Source: Pseudazoarcus sp963975885
Lineage (GTDB): Bacteria > Pseudomonadota > Gammaproteobacteria > Burkholderiales > Rhodocyclaceae
Assembly (NCBI GenBank): GCA_963975885.1
Contig: CAXBIS010000003.1
Coordinates: forward strand, 1-64,000
Direction of reading: 5' to 3'
Length of the DNA stretch: 64,000 nucleotides
Below the pieces are notes generated by a model. That model made no database searches. It had not been told where the DNA came from and saw nothing but the letters and a program-made list of their open reading frames with translations. Position numbers and translations under genes: made by a program. Each line of letters opens with the position of its first letter. The stretch's first letter is position 1. This document shows positions 38,986-50,334 of this stretch, piece after piece.

Positions 38986-39873
38986 ATGGCAAACGACTTC
39001 CGTACCGTCGCCCTGGTCGGCAAATACCAGGATCCGGGTGTCGCCGACGCGGTGCTCGGGGTTGCCGCGTTCCTGCGTCGGCGCGGACTGGCGGTTTGGA
39101 TCGAGGCGGGCACCGCGAGTTCGTTCGAAGGTGGCGACGCATGTGGCGAGGTGCGCGATTACGACGAGATCGGTGTCGGCTGCGATCTGGTGGTGGTGCT
39201 CGGTGGCGACGGAACGATGCTGCATGCTGCGCGGCGACTGGCCGCCAGTGGCGTGCCGCTGGCGGGCGTCAATCGTGGCCGCTTGGGCTTTCTCACCGAT
39301 ATTTCGCGTGATGAAGCGGTGCAGCGCCTCGACGAGATCCTCGACGGCCGTTACAAGTCCGAGGTGCGCTTCATGCTCGAGGCGGAGATCGTGCGCGAAG
39401 GCGAGTGTGTCGCGAAAATGCGGGCATTCAACGACGTCGTGCTCAGCAAGGGTGACACCGGCCGTTTGATCGAATTCGACTTGTTCGTTGATGGCGAGTT
39501 CGTCTATACGCAGCGCTCGGATGGCATGATCGTGTCCACGCCGACCGGTTCCACCGCGTATTCGCTGTCGGCCAACGGTCCCATCCTGCATCCGACCCTG
39601 CGTTGCATCGCGCTGGTGCCGCTCGCGCCGCATGCGCTGTCTGCCCGTCCGGTGACTCTGCCCGATTCGTGCTGTGTGGAGCTGGAACTGCATCCGCCCC
39701 ATCATGCGGGCATCTTCTTCGACGGCCACGACCGGTTCGATGCGCGCGCGCGCGACCGCCTGCGCATTCGCCGTTTTCCCGAGCCCGTACGCCTGCTTCA
39801 TCCCGAAAACTATAGTTACTTCGCGATGCTGCGCGAGAAGCTCCACTGGAGCGCCGTGCCGCGCTCACCCTGA
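38986..39873 (+). CDS. nadK: NAD kinase
   Basis: 295 aa. It phosphorylates NAD+ to NADP+. GGDGTML begins at residue 73; GRLGFLTDI, the conserved NDVVLSKGDTGRLIEF segment and STPTGSTAYSLSANGPILHP are diagnostic. The start MANDFRTVALVGKY fits family N-termini; forty upstream open codons lie in the hrcA gap. The upstream bases lack a Shine-Dalgarno sequence. It is followed by recN after 12 bases. Confidence 0.96.
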   Translation: MANDFRTVALVGKYQDPGVADAVLGVAAFLRRRGLAVWIEAGTASSFEGGDACGEVRDYDEIGVGCDLVVVLGGDGTMLHAARRLAASGVPLAGVNRGRLGFLTDISRDEAVQRLDEILDGRYKSEVRFMLEAEIVREGECVAKMRAFNDVVLSKGDTGRLIEFDLFVDGEFVYTQRSDGMIVSTPTGSTAYSLSANGPILHPTLRCIALVPLAPHALSARPVTLPDSCCVELELHPPHHAGIFFDGHDRFDARARDRLRIRRFPEPVRLLHPENYSYFAMLREKLHWSAVPRSP

Positions 39874-39885
39874 TTCGGTCCCGCG

Positions 39886-41565
39886 ATGCTCAGACGTCTC
39901 ACTATCCGCGACTTCGTGATCGTCGACCGGCTCGAACTGGAGTTCGCGTCCGGTTTCGGCACGCTCACCGGCGAGACCGGTGCGGGCAAGTCCATCCTGA
40001 TCGATGCGTTGGGGCTGGCGCTCGGCGACCGCTCCGACGCGACCACGGTGCGCGCCGGTCGGGAAAAGGCCGATATCGTGGCCGAGTTCGATCTTCCGCC
40101 GGACGGCGCGCTTGCGACATGGCTCGAGGCGGCTGATCTGGCGGGCGAGGACGCGCTCGTGCTGCTCCGCCGCGTGGTCGATGCCGGCGGGCGTTCGCGC
40201 AGCTGGATCAACGGCGTGCCGGTCACGCTTGCGCAGTTGCGCGAAGCGGGCGAACGGCTCGCGGATATCCACGGACAGCACGCTCATCTCGCCTTGCTGC
40301 GTGCGGACGCCCAGCGCGCGCTGCTCGATGCCCATGCCGGGGCCGGCGCCCTTGCTGCGCAGGTCGAGCGCGAGCATCGCGAATGGCAGCGCATCGCGCG
40401 GCTGCGTGCGCAGGCTGAGCACGACGCCAGTGCATCGGCACGTCAACGCGAACTGCTTTCCTGGCAGATCGACGAACTCGAGCAATTGGCCTTTGATGCA
40501 AACGAGTGGGGCGAGCTCGACGCCGAACAGCGCCGGCTGGCACATGCGGCGACGCTGATCCAGGGGTCGGATGAGGCCCTGACGGGGCTTGTCGACGGGG
40601 AGTTGTCGCTGACCTCGCTGCTGGGACGGATCGGCGCGCGTGTGGATGCGATGCACGAACTCGACCCGGAAGTGGGGGAAGCCCGCGAATTGCTCGCCGC
40701 AGCCGCGATCCAGCTTGACGAGGCCGTGCACGCGCTGCGCCGCTACCATGAGCGGCTGGATCTCGACCCGGGCCGCCTCGACGAGGTCGAGCGACGCATC
40801 GGCGCGATCAGTGACCTCGCGCGCAAACATCATGTTGCGCCGAACGAGTTGCCGGAGCTGCTCGCAAGCTGGCAGGCCGAGCGCGAAGAACTCGAGGCGC
40901 AATCGGATCCGGCACGATTGGCAGAACTCGAAACCAGCGCACGGCAGGCGTGGCAGGAGGCGGCCGAACGCCTGTCCGGGCAGCGCCGGCCGGCAGCCGA
41001 GGCGCTCTCACGCCGCGTCACGGAGGCACTGCAGTCGCTCGCGATGGCCGGGGGGCGGTTCGAGGTGGCGCTGGTGCCGCGGGAAGAGGGTGGTGCGCAC
41101 GGACTGGAAGACATCGAATTTCGCGTTGCCGCAAGCGGTGGCCAGCCATTGCGACCGCTCGCTCGGGTTGCGTCGGGCGGAGAATTGTCGCGCATCGGGC
41201 TGGCAATACAGGTCATGACAAGCCGCGACGCGGCCGTGCCGACGCTGATCTTCGATGAGGTCGATGTCGGGGTTGGCGGTAGCGTGGCCGAGCGGGTCGG
41301 GCAGTTGCTTGCCAGCCTCGGGCGTGATCGTCAGGTGTTGTGTGTGACGCATTTGCCGCAGGTGGCGTCCTGTGCCGACTGGCAGTGGAATATCGCCAAA
41401 CAGTCGTGCGACGGCGAGGTGCTCAGCGCGGTGACGCCGCTGGATGCGCAGGCGCGCATCGATGAGGTGGCGCGCATGCTCGGTGGTCTCGAGATCACCT
41501 CAACCACGCGAGACCATGCGTCGGAAATGCTGACTCGGGCCCGTGAGCGCGCCCGTGGCGATTGA
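39886..41565 (+). CDS. recN: DNA repair protein RecN
   Basis: 559 aa SMC-like ATPase in double-strand break repair. Walker A GETGAGKS is at 29-36, the middle is predicted coiled-coil, and the C-terminal part has the ABC signature ASGGELSRIGLAIQ and Walker B TLIFDEVDVGVGG. Its 3' end is convergent with fur across a 138-base gap that holds a REP-like element but no T-run terminator. Confidence 0.97.
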   Translation: MLRRLTIRDFVIVDRLELEFASGFGTLTGETGAGKSILIDALGLALGDRSDATTVRAGREKADIVAEFDLPPDGALATWLEAADLAGEDALVLLRRVVDAGGRSRSWINGVPVTLAQLREAGERLADIHGQHAHLALLRADAQRALLDAHAGAGALAAQVEREHREWQRIARLRAQAEHDASASARQRELLSWQIDELEQLAFDANEWGELDAEQRRLAHAATLIQGSDEALTGLVDGELSLTSLLGRIGARVDAMHELDPEVGEARELLAAAAIQLDEAVHALRRYHERLDLDPGRLDEVERRIGAISDLARKHHVAPNELPELLASWQAEREELEAQSDPARLAELETSARQAWQEAAERLSGQRRPAAEALSRRVTEALQSLAMAGGRFEVALVPREEGGAHGLEDIEFRVAASGGQPLRPLARVASGGELSRIGLAIQVMTSRDAAVPTLIFDEVDVGVGGSVAERVGQLLASLGRDRQVLCVTHLPQVASCADWQWNIAKQSCDGEVLSAVTPLDAQARIDEVARMLGGLEITSTTRDHASEMLTRARERARGD

Positions 41566-41610
41566 GATGCTTCACCCTGAGCGCGGCCGTATTGCCGCGT
41601 TGCGCGCTGC

Positions 41611-41650
41611 CCGGATGCGCTCCTGTCGCTCCTATAGGTGTCGCATCCGG
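41611..41650. repeat. REP-like imperfect palindrome in the recN-fur gap
   Basis: CCGGATGCG (41611-41619) pairs with CGCATCCGG (41642-41650) around a 22-base loop that contains TCGCTCCTATAGG. Read on minus, CCTATAGGAGCGACA resembles the GGAGCG core of REP elements in Pseudomonas-like genomes. Its site between two convergent gene ends is typical of REPs. Only one copy was found in the window. Confidence 0.45.
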
Positions 41651-41703
41651 TGGTCCATGCGCCTTGCACTCCGGGCGTTCGCTGCGGTTCTTCGATGTGT
41701 CCT

Positions 41704-42141
41704 TCAGTCGTGCTTGCCCAGGTTCGGGCAGTTCTCGCGCAGACAGTTTGCGTACAGATAGAGGGCGTGTTCCTTGACCTCGAAGCCGCGATCCTTGGCG
41801 ACGAGATCCTGGCGGCGCTCGATCTCGGCGTCGAAGAATTCCTCCACGGCGCCGCACTGCAGGCAGACGAGGTGATCATGGTGGCCACCCTCATTGAGTT
41901 CGAATACCGCCTTGCCCGCCTCGAAGTAATGACGTTCGAGCAGCCCTGCCTGCTCGAACTGGGTGAGCACGCGATAGACCGTCGCCAGCCCGATATCCAT
42001 GTCGTCGGCGATGAGCAGGCGGTAGACATCCTCCGCCGTCAGGTGCCGGTTCTCGGAATGCTGGAACAGGTCGAGGATGCGAAGTCGCGGGTAGGTCGCC
42101 TTGAGGCCGATGCTCTTGAGGTTCTGCGAATTGTCTGACAT
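41704..42141 (-). CDS. fur: Ferric uptake regulator Fur
   Basis: 145 aa. The N-terminal winged helix has LKATYPRLRILDLF and DIGLATVYRVLTQFEQAGLL; the metal sites include GGHHDHLVCLQC and a second CxxxxC (CLRENC) near the C-terminus. It represses iron uptake with Fe2+ as cofactor. It is divergent from bamE with a 211-base gap. Confidence 0.96.
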   Translation of the reverse strand: MSDNSQNLKSIGLKATYPRLRILDLFQHSENRHLTAEDVYRLLIADDMDIGLATVYRVLTQFEQAGLLERHYFEAGKAVFELNEGGHHDHLVCLQCGAVEEFFDAEIERRQDLVAKDRGFEVKEHALYLYANCLRENCPNLGKHD

Positions 42142-42238
42142 GGATCGTCGCCTCTCGTTGTCGGTGCCGGTCGGGGCACCTGGGCCGGTGGGATCCGGCT
42201 TCTGTTGGCGGCTGCCGAAGCAGCGTGGTGTGGCTGCC

Positions 42239-42253
42239 TATGATATATTTTTT
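42239..42253. promoter_or_regulatory. AT-rich tract in the fur/bamE divergent region
   Basis: A 15-base all-A/T tract with one G, starting TATGATATA, stands out in this GC-rich DNA between fur and bamE. It could supply -10 elements in both directions, about 100 bases from each start codon. No clear -35 or 19-base Fur box was found. The rest of the 211-base gap shows nothing I can name. Confidence 0.35.
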
Positions 42254-42352
42254 GCCCTTCGATGAGAATTGCGCGCAGACCGCTACCGGTGCGGCTCGCG
42301 GTGTTCGCCGGGCTGTGTGCGCCGGCACCCAATGTACGTTCAAAGGCGATCC

Positions 42353-42757
42353 ATGCGCTCGATTTCCGTTTCCGTCGCTCTCGTTGCCAGTCTGCTCCTG
42401 GGCGGCTGCTCGTTCGACTCTCTGGTCAGTCCTTATCGCATCGACGTGCGCCAGGGCAATTATGTCGATCAGCAGATGGTCGCGCAGTTGCGACCCGGCA
42501 TGACGCGCGAGCAGGTGCGCTTCGTGCTGGGTACGCCGCTGGTCGTCGACATGTTCCGCGAGAACCGCTGGGATTACGTCTATCGACACACCGAGGGTTG
42601 GAGCGAGCCGCAGTCACGCAGGCTGAGCGTGTTTTTCGTCGATGACAAGCTCGACAGCGTCGAGGGCGACGTGGTCGCCGCCGGCGACGGCCCCGAGGAT
42701 TCGGCGACGCCGCCGGTGCGTAGCCGTGTCATCGAGGTGCCGGGCAGCGCCCGCTGA
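42353..42757 (+). CDS. bamE: Outer membrane assembly lipoprotein BamE
   Basis: 134 aa. A lipoprotein signal ends LLGGC with Cys19. The SmpA/OmlA fold shows GNYVDQQMVAQLRPGMTREQVRFVLGTPLV and WDYVYRHTEGW. It belongs to the BAM complex that inserts outer-membrane beta barrels. The divergent fur-bamE arrangement is widespread in proteobacteria. I used the ATG at 42353; 28 upstream open codons are not signal-like. Confidence 0.94.
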   Translation: MRSISVSVALVASLLLGGCSFDSLVSPYRIDVRQGNYVDQQMVAQLRPGMTREQVRFVLGTPLVVDMFRENRWDYVYRHTEGWSEPQSRRLSVFFVDDKLDSVEGDVVAAGDGPEDSATPPVRSRVIEVPGSAR

Positions 42758-42809
42758 ACTTCCGGGGTCTGCGCGCCCCGTCACGATCAACGATTCACGA
42801 GAGGTTTGC

Positions 42810-43616
42810 ATGACCAGACGTCGCATCGCGATCGCCGGCGCATCCGGCCGCATGGGTCGCATGCTTGTTGAAGCGACGCTTGCCGATCCACAGGCGGAAC
42901 TCGTTGCCGCCTTCGACCGGCCCGACGCGCCGTTCATCGGACGCGACGCCGGGGAGTTCTCCGGCACGCCCTGCGGCGTGTCGATTACCGACGACGTGCG
43001 CACGGCCATCGCCGCCGCCGACTGCGTGATCGACTTCACCCGCCCCGAAGGCACGCTCGCTCATCTGGAAATTGCGCGCGAACTCGGTCGCGCGATGGTC
43101 ATCGGCACGACCGGCATGGCGGGTGATGACAAGGCGGTCATCGCGCGCGCGGCCGAATCCGTCCCGGTGGTGTTCGCGCCGAACATGGCGGTTGGCGTGA
43201 ATGCCGTTTTTCGTTTGCTCGAGGTCGCAGCGCAGATACTCAGTGCGGGCTACGATGTCGAAGTCATCGAGGCACATCACCGGCACAAGGTCGACGCGCC
43301 GTCGGGTACCGCATTGCGCATGGGCGAGATCGTCGCGCGAGAGCTGGGGCGTGATCTCAACGAGTGTGCGATCTTCGGCCGCGAAGGCGTGACCGGCGAG
43401 CGTCGTACCGAGACCATCGGTTTCTCGACAATCCGCGGTGGTGACGTGATCGGCGACCACACCGTGCTGTTCGCCGGGATCGGCGAGCGCATCGAGATTA
43501 CGCACAAGTCGGGCGGGCGCATGCCGTACGCGCTCGGCTCGCTGCGTGCCGCGCATTTCCTCGCCGGGCGCACAAGTGGGCTGTTCGACATGCAGGACGT
43601 GCTCGGATTGCGTTGA
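42810..43616 (+). CDS. dapB: 4-hydroxy-tetrahydrodipicolinate reductase
   Basis: 268 aa. It reduces the product of DapA in lysine and diaminopimelate synthesis with NAD(P)H. The N-terminal Rossmann loop GASGRMGRM and the catalytic HHRHKVDAPSGTA segment are intact. GAGG lies 6 bases before the ATG at 42810; the frame extends into bamE. It uses the aspartate semialdehyde made by Asd, encoded 30 kb upstream. Confidence 0.96.
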   Translation: MTRRRIAIAGASGRMGRMLVEATLADPQAELVAAFDRPDAPFIGRDAGEFSGTPCGVSITDDVRTAIAAADCVIDFTRPEGTLAHLEIARELGRAMVIGTTGMAGDDKAVIARAAESVPVVFAPNMAVGVNAVFRLLEVAAQILSAGYDVEVIEAHHRHKVDAPSGTALRMGEIVARELGRDLNECAIFGREGVTGERRTETIGFSTIRGGDVIGDHTVLFAGIGERIEITHKSGGRMPYALGSLRAAHFLAGRTSGLFDMQDVLGLR

Positions 43617-43644
43617 TTCCGGGGCTGTGGGCACCTCTGCGCGT

Positions 43645-43673
43645 TTGCGCGGGCGGCGCCTGAACGCTATAAT
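43645..43673 (+). promoter_or_regulatory. Sigma-70 promoter upstream of carA
   Basis: TTGCGC, a 17-base spacer and a perfect TATAAT. Predicted transcription start near 43680, about 108 bases before the carA GTG. A terminator-like hairpin begins about 10 bases after that start. Confidence 0.65.
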
Positions 43674-43689
43674 CCGAAGAATTCGACAG

Positions 43690-43724
43690 CGGGATCGGCC
43701 GAACGCGGCTTGTCCCGTTTTTTT
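43690..43724 (+). terminator. Strong hairpin with T-run in the dapB-carA gap
   Basis: CGGGA (43690-43694) pairs with TCCCG (43713-43717) and GCCG with CGGC around AACG. Allowing two G-U pairs the stem is 12 bp with one mismatch. Seven T follow (43718-43724). It lies after the TATAAT promoter, so it may end dapB transcripts or attenuate carA. Confidence 0.8.
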
Positions 43725-43787
43725 CACGTATGGGGGCGGCATCTTTGCCTTTGTGCCGTGCCCGTTACCGCTGAATCAGGAGTTCTC

Positions 43788-44945
43788 GTGGCTGCATCCC
43801 CGTCTGCTGTACTGGCGCTTGCCGATGGCACGGTTTTTCATGGCAAGGGCATTGGCGCGATCGGCAGTACGGTCGGCGAAGTGGTGTTCAACACGTCGAT
43901 GTCCGGCTACCAGGAAATTCTCACCGATCCGAGCTATTGCAGGCAGATTGTCACTCTGACCTATCCGCACATCGGTAATGTCGGCGTCAACGCCGAGGAC
44001 GTCGAGGCCGACCGCGTACATGCCGCAGGGCTGGTCATCCGTGATCTGCCGATCCTCACGTCGAACTTCCGCTGCGAGCGCACGCTCGACGCCTATCTGA
44101 AGGCGGAAAACGTTGTGGCGATCGCCGACATCGATACCCGCAAACTCACCCGTGTATTGCGCGAGCACGGGGCGCAGGGCGGGTGCATCGTCACGACCGA
44201 AGCGGGTCGTAGCCCGGATGTGGCCGCCGCGATCGAATCGGCCCGCAGTTTCCCCGGTCTCGCCGGCATGGATCTCGCCCAGGTCGTCAGTCGCGGCGAT
44301 ACCATCGGGTGGGAGCAGGGCGAATGGCGGCTGGGCAGCGGCTACACGCATCCGGCCGACGCGCGCTTTCACGTCGTCGCCTACGATTTCGGCGTCAAGT
44401 TCAACATCCTGCGCATGCTCGCCTCGCGCGGTTGCCGCCTGACCGTGGTGCCGGCGCAGACGCCTGCCGCCGAGGTGCTGGCGCTGCGGCCGGACGGTGT
44501 GTTTCTGTCCAACGGTCCGGGTGACCCGGAGCCGTGCGACTACGCCATTACCGCGATCCGCGAGATTCTTGCCGCCGGCATTCCGACCTTCGGTATCTGT
44601 CTGGGCCACCAGTTGCTCGCGCTGGCGTCAGGTGCACGTACCCGCAAGATGAAATTCGGCCACCATGGCGCGAACCACCCGGTCAAGGATCTGGACAGCG
44701 GGCAGGTGATGATCACGAGCCAGAACCACGGTTTCGCCGTCGACCCGGATTCGATGCCGGACAACCTGCGGGTGACCCACGTGTCGCTGTTCGATGGTTC
44801 CAACCAGGGCGTGGCGCGCACCGACGTGCCGGCCTTCTCGTTCCAGGGGCACCCGGAAGCGAGCCCGGGGCCACATGATGTGGCCTATCTGTTCGACCGT
44901 TTCGTGAGCATGCTCGAAGAGCAGGGGCTAGAGGCCAGGGGCTAG
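43788..44945 (+). CDS. carA: Carbamoyl-phosphate synthase small subunit
   Basis: 385 aa glutaminase subunit. It releases ammonia from glutamine for CarB. The nucleophile is C271 in GICLGHQ, with the catalytic His and Glu in FQGHPEASPGP. The start is the GTG at 43788 with AGGAG 5 bases before; an upstream extension of 26 codons runs through the terminator hairpin and is rejected. The last codons (GLEARG) are encoded by heptamer repeat DNA that continues into the gap, so the C-terminus may have been altered by the repeat. Confidence 0.96.
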   Translation: MAASPSAVLALADGTVFHGKGIGAIGSTVGEVVFNTSMSGYQEILTDPSYCRQIVTLTYPHIGNVGVNAEDVEADRVHAAGLVIRDLPILTSNFRCERTLDAYLKAENVVAIADIDTRKLTRVLREHGAQGGCIVTTEAGRSPDVAAAIESARSFPGLAGMDLAQVVSRGDTIGWEQGEWRLGSGYTHPADARFHVVAYDFGVKFNILRMLASRGCRLTVVPAQTPAAEVLALRPDGVFLSNGPGDPEPCDYAITAIREILAAGIPTFGICLGHQLLALASGARTRKMKFGHHGANHPVKDLDSGQVMITSQNHGFAVDPDSMPDNLRVTHVSLFDGSNQGVARTDVPAFSFQGHPEASPGPHDVAYLFDRFVSMLEEQGLEARG

Positions 44946-45002
44946 GGAAGACCTGCCCCTGTCGCGACGCTTTTCTCCTAGACCCCAGTCCCCAGTCTCC
45001 AG
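44922..45002. repeat. Heptamer inverted repeat across the carA-carB junction
   Basis: Left arm (44922-44949): four 7-base units CAGGGGC, TAGAGGC, CAGGGGC, TAGGGAA. Right arm (44975-45002): TCCTAGA, CCCCAGT, CCCCAGT, CTCCAGC, the reverse-complement type. The arms are separated by 25 bases. The left arm includes the carA stop codon. The two arms could pair imperfectly in RNA just ahead of carB. Confidence 0.65.
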
Positions 45003-45015
45003 CCGCTGAAGAACA

Positions 45016-48239
<3,224 letters not shown>

Positions 48240-48243
<4 letters not shown>

Positions 48244-48716
48244 ACAAGACTCCACTGACCGTGCGCGGCGCCGAGCTGCTGCGCGACGAATTGCATCGCA
48301 TGAAGACTGTCGAGCGCCCGAGCGTGATCGCCGCGATCGCCGAGGCGCGATCGCACGGCGATCTGTCCGAGAACGCCGAATACGATGCGGCCAAGGAACG
48401 TCAGGGTTTCGTCGAGGGCCGCATCAAGGAACTCGAAGCCAAGCTCGCGAATGCGCAGGTGATCGATCCGGCTACGCTCGACGCGGACGGTCGCTGCGTG
48501 TTCGGCGCGACTGTCGAGCTTGAAGAAGTTGATAGCGGCGACGAAGTGACCTACCAGATCGTCGGCGACGACGAGGCCGACGTGAAGAACGGCAAGATCT
48601 CGGTCAGTTCGCCGATCGCGCGCGCCCTGATCGGCAAGTATGCCGGTGATATCGCGGACGTTCAGGCGCCGGGCGGCGTACGCTCCTACGAAATCGTCGA
48701 TGTCCGTTACGTCTGA
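48240..48716 (+). CDS. greA: Transcription elongation factor GreA
   Basis: 158 aa. An N-terminal coiled-coil (to about residue 75) with the acidic tip region DLSENAEYDAAKERQ enters the RNA polymerase secondary channel; the C-terminal FKBP-like domain follows. It rescues backtracked polymerase by RNA cleavage. It overlaps carB by 4 bases (ATGA), the carAB-greA order seen in many proteobacteria. Confidence 0.97.
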
Positions 48717-49194
48717 AGCTCCCGGAAGCATCGCGCGGAGCCTGTTCACGCGCCAGGCCGGGAACCTGTTGTTGATTCTGGTCACGCTGTGGGCGGGCGC
48801 GCTGTGGACCGTCGGCTTCGTGGTCGCACCGGCGCTCTTCGAGTTGCTGCCCGAGCGTGCACTGGCGGGCGCCGTCGCCGGCCATTTGTTCACCAGCGTG
48901 CACTGGATCGCGGCAATCGCGGGTGGCTACGTTCTGGTGTTCGCGCTGGTGCGCCACGGGCGGGCGGCGCTGCGTTCCAGCGTCGTGTGGCTGGTCGTCG
49001 CGATGCTCGCCATCGTCGCGGTCGGTGCGCTGGGGATCCAGCCCATGATCGCGGATCTGCGCAGCGGCATCGCGGATGACGCCACGCTGCGCGAGCGCTT
49101 TGCGCTATGGCATGGCGTGTCGAGCGCGTTGTACGCGCTCACCTGTGTGCTCGCCGTTGTCTTAGTGCTGCGCGTCCGACGATTGACGGCCTGA
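48700..49194 (+). CDS. DUF4149-type four-helix membrane protein
   Basis: 164 aa with four hydrophobic segments: about residues 22-44, 60-80, 85-105 and 140-160. WAGALWTVGFVVAPALFELLP and WHGVSSALYALTC resemble the DUF4149/TMEM205-like family of unknown function. The ATG at 48700 overlaps the end of greA by 17 bases, so translation is probably coupled. It converges on yhbY with a 3-base gap. Confidence 0.72.
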   Translation: MSVTSEAPGSIARSLFTRQAGNLLLILVTLWAGALWTVGFVVAPALFELLPERALAGAVAGHLFTSVHWIAAIAGGYVLVFALVRHGRAALRSSVVWLVVAMLAIVAVGALGIQPMIADLRSGIADDATLRERFALWHGVSSALYALTCVLAVVLVLRVRRLTA

Positions 49195-49197
49195 GTC

Positions 49198-49644
49198 TCA
49201 GCCCTTGCGCGGCGTGCGGCGTGCGGCCGCGCGTTTCTTGTCGGCAGCGGCCTGCATCAGCGCGGTACGGCGCGCGTTGGCGGAGAAGGCGCGTGCCGAC
49301 TTGGCGACCGACGGACGCTTGCTGCCGCGCGCTCTGGTCTCTGGGGGCGCTGCGCTCGGGCGGTCTTCTTCACGGCGCTGCCGCCAGACGACCAGGATGT
49401 TGCCGATGGACTGCACCGGGGCAGCATCGAGTGCGTCGCAGATCTGCTGCATCAGGGCCGCGCGCTGTTCGCGTTCGGTGCCCTGGGTCTTGACCTTGAT
49501 CAGTTCATGGGCCTGCAGCGAGCGGTCGATCTCGGCCAGCACGGCCTCGCTCAGTCCGTTGTCGGCGACAGTGACGACGGGTTTCAGGTGGTGTGCCGTG
49601 GCACGGAATTCGCGGCGCTGCGCCGGGGTGAGTGCAATCATCAT
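49198..49644 (-). CDS. yhbY: YhbY-family CRM-domain RNA-binding protein
   Basis: 148 aa. The CRM domain (about 1-97) shows LTPAQRREFRATAHHLKPVV and VADNGLSEAVLAEIDRSLQAHELIKVK; the rest is an unusually long Lys/Arg/Ala-rich tail. YhbY associates with pre-50S ribosomes in E. coli. The two adjacent ATG codons (49644, 49641) are equally possible; I used the first. It is divergent from rlmE with only 35 bases between starts. Confidence 0.9.
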   Translation of the reverse strand: MMIALTPAQRREFRATAHHLKPVVTVADNGLSEAVLAEIDRSLQAHELIKVKTQGTEREQRAALMQQICDALDAAPVQSIGNILVVWRQRREEDRPSAAPPETRARGSKRPSVAKSARAFSANARRTALMQAAADKKRAAARRTPRKG

Positions 49645-49679
49645 GGGTCTCAATCAGTCAAGGGCGGAATTCTACTCCG

Positions 49680-50306
49680 ATGAAGCGCACCAGAACCAGC
49701 AAGGCCTGGATGATGGAACATGTCAACGATGCCTGGGTGCAGCGCGCCAAGGCCGAGGGCTATCGTTCGCGTGCAGCCTACAAGTTGATCGAGATCGACG
49801 AACGAGACCACCTGCTCAGAAGCGGCGCGGTCGTCGTCGACCTCGGTGCCGCACCGGGTTCGTGGAGTCAGGCGGTGGCCAAGCGCGTTGGCGGCAAGGG
49901 CCGGGTACTCGCCCTCGACCTGCTGGAGATGGAGCCGGTGGCTGGCGTCGAATTCATTCAGGGCGACTTCCTCGAGGACGAGGTACTGGCTGAACTCGGG
50001 CGTCAGCTCGATGGCGCAGTGGTGGACGTGGTGCTCTCGGACATGGCGCCTAACATGTCCGGCATTGAACTGGTCGACCAGGCTCGCTCCATTCATCTGG
50101 CCGAACTCGCGCTCGATTTTTGCGAGCACCACCTCAAGCCGGGGGGCGCCTTTCTTGTGAAGGTATTCCAGGGCCCCGGATTCATGGAGTTTCGACAGGC
50201 CGTGCAGACACGCTTCAAATCGCTGCACGCGCGCAAGCCCAAGGCCTCGCGCGACCGCAGTCCCGAGGTGTATCTGCTCGGCACCGGCTTTCTCGGTGGC
50301 CGCTGA
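49680..50306 (+). CDS. rlmE: 23S rRNA 2'-O-methyltransferase (U2552)
   Basis: 208 aa FtsJ/RrmJ family. It methylates U2552 of 23S rRNA with S-adenosylmethionine in late 50S assembly. The SAM loop VVVDLGAAPGSWSQ is at about 51-64; the K-D-K-E tetrad is visible as K35 in AAYKL, D in LSDMAPNMSG, K in FLVKVFQG and E in SPEVYLLG. The start at 49680 matches family N-termini (MKRTRTSKAW). In E. coli it sits directly before ftsH; here three genes intervene. Confidence 0.96.
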   Translation: MKRTRTSKAWMMEHVNDAWVQRAKAEGYRSRAAYKLIEIDERDHLLRSGAVVVDLGAAPGSWSQAVAKRVGGKGRVLALDLLEMEPVAGVEFIQGDFLEDEVLAELGRQLDGAVVDVVLSDMAPNMSGIELVDQARSIHLAELALDFCEHHLKPGGAFLVKVFQGPGFMEFRQAVQTRFKSLHARKPKASRDRSPEVYLLGTGFLGGR

Positions 50307-50334
50307 GGCGGCGCCAATCCTCAAAGGAGTCCCG

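Noticed and set aside
42142..42352. Fur box for fur autoregulation
   Set aside because: Only a short AT tract and GATGAGAATTG were seen; they do not add up to a convincing 19-base Fur box.
43710..43787. Upstream start for carA
   Set aside because: It would place the start within the terminator hairpin; the GTG at 43788 has a good AGGAG and fits family length.
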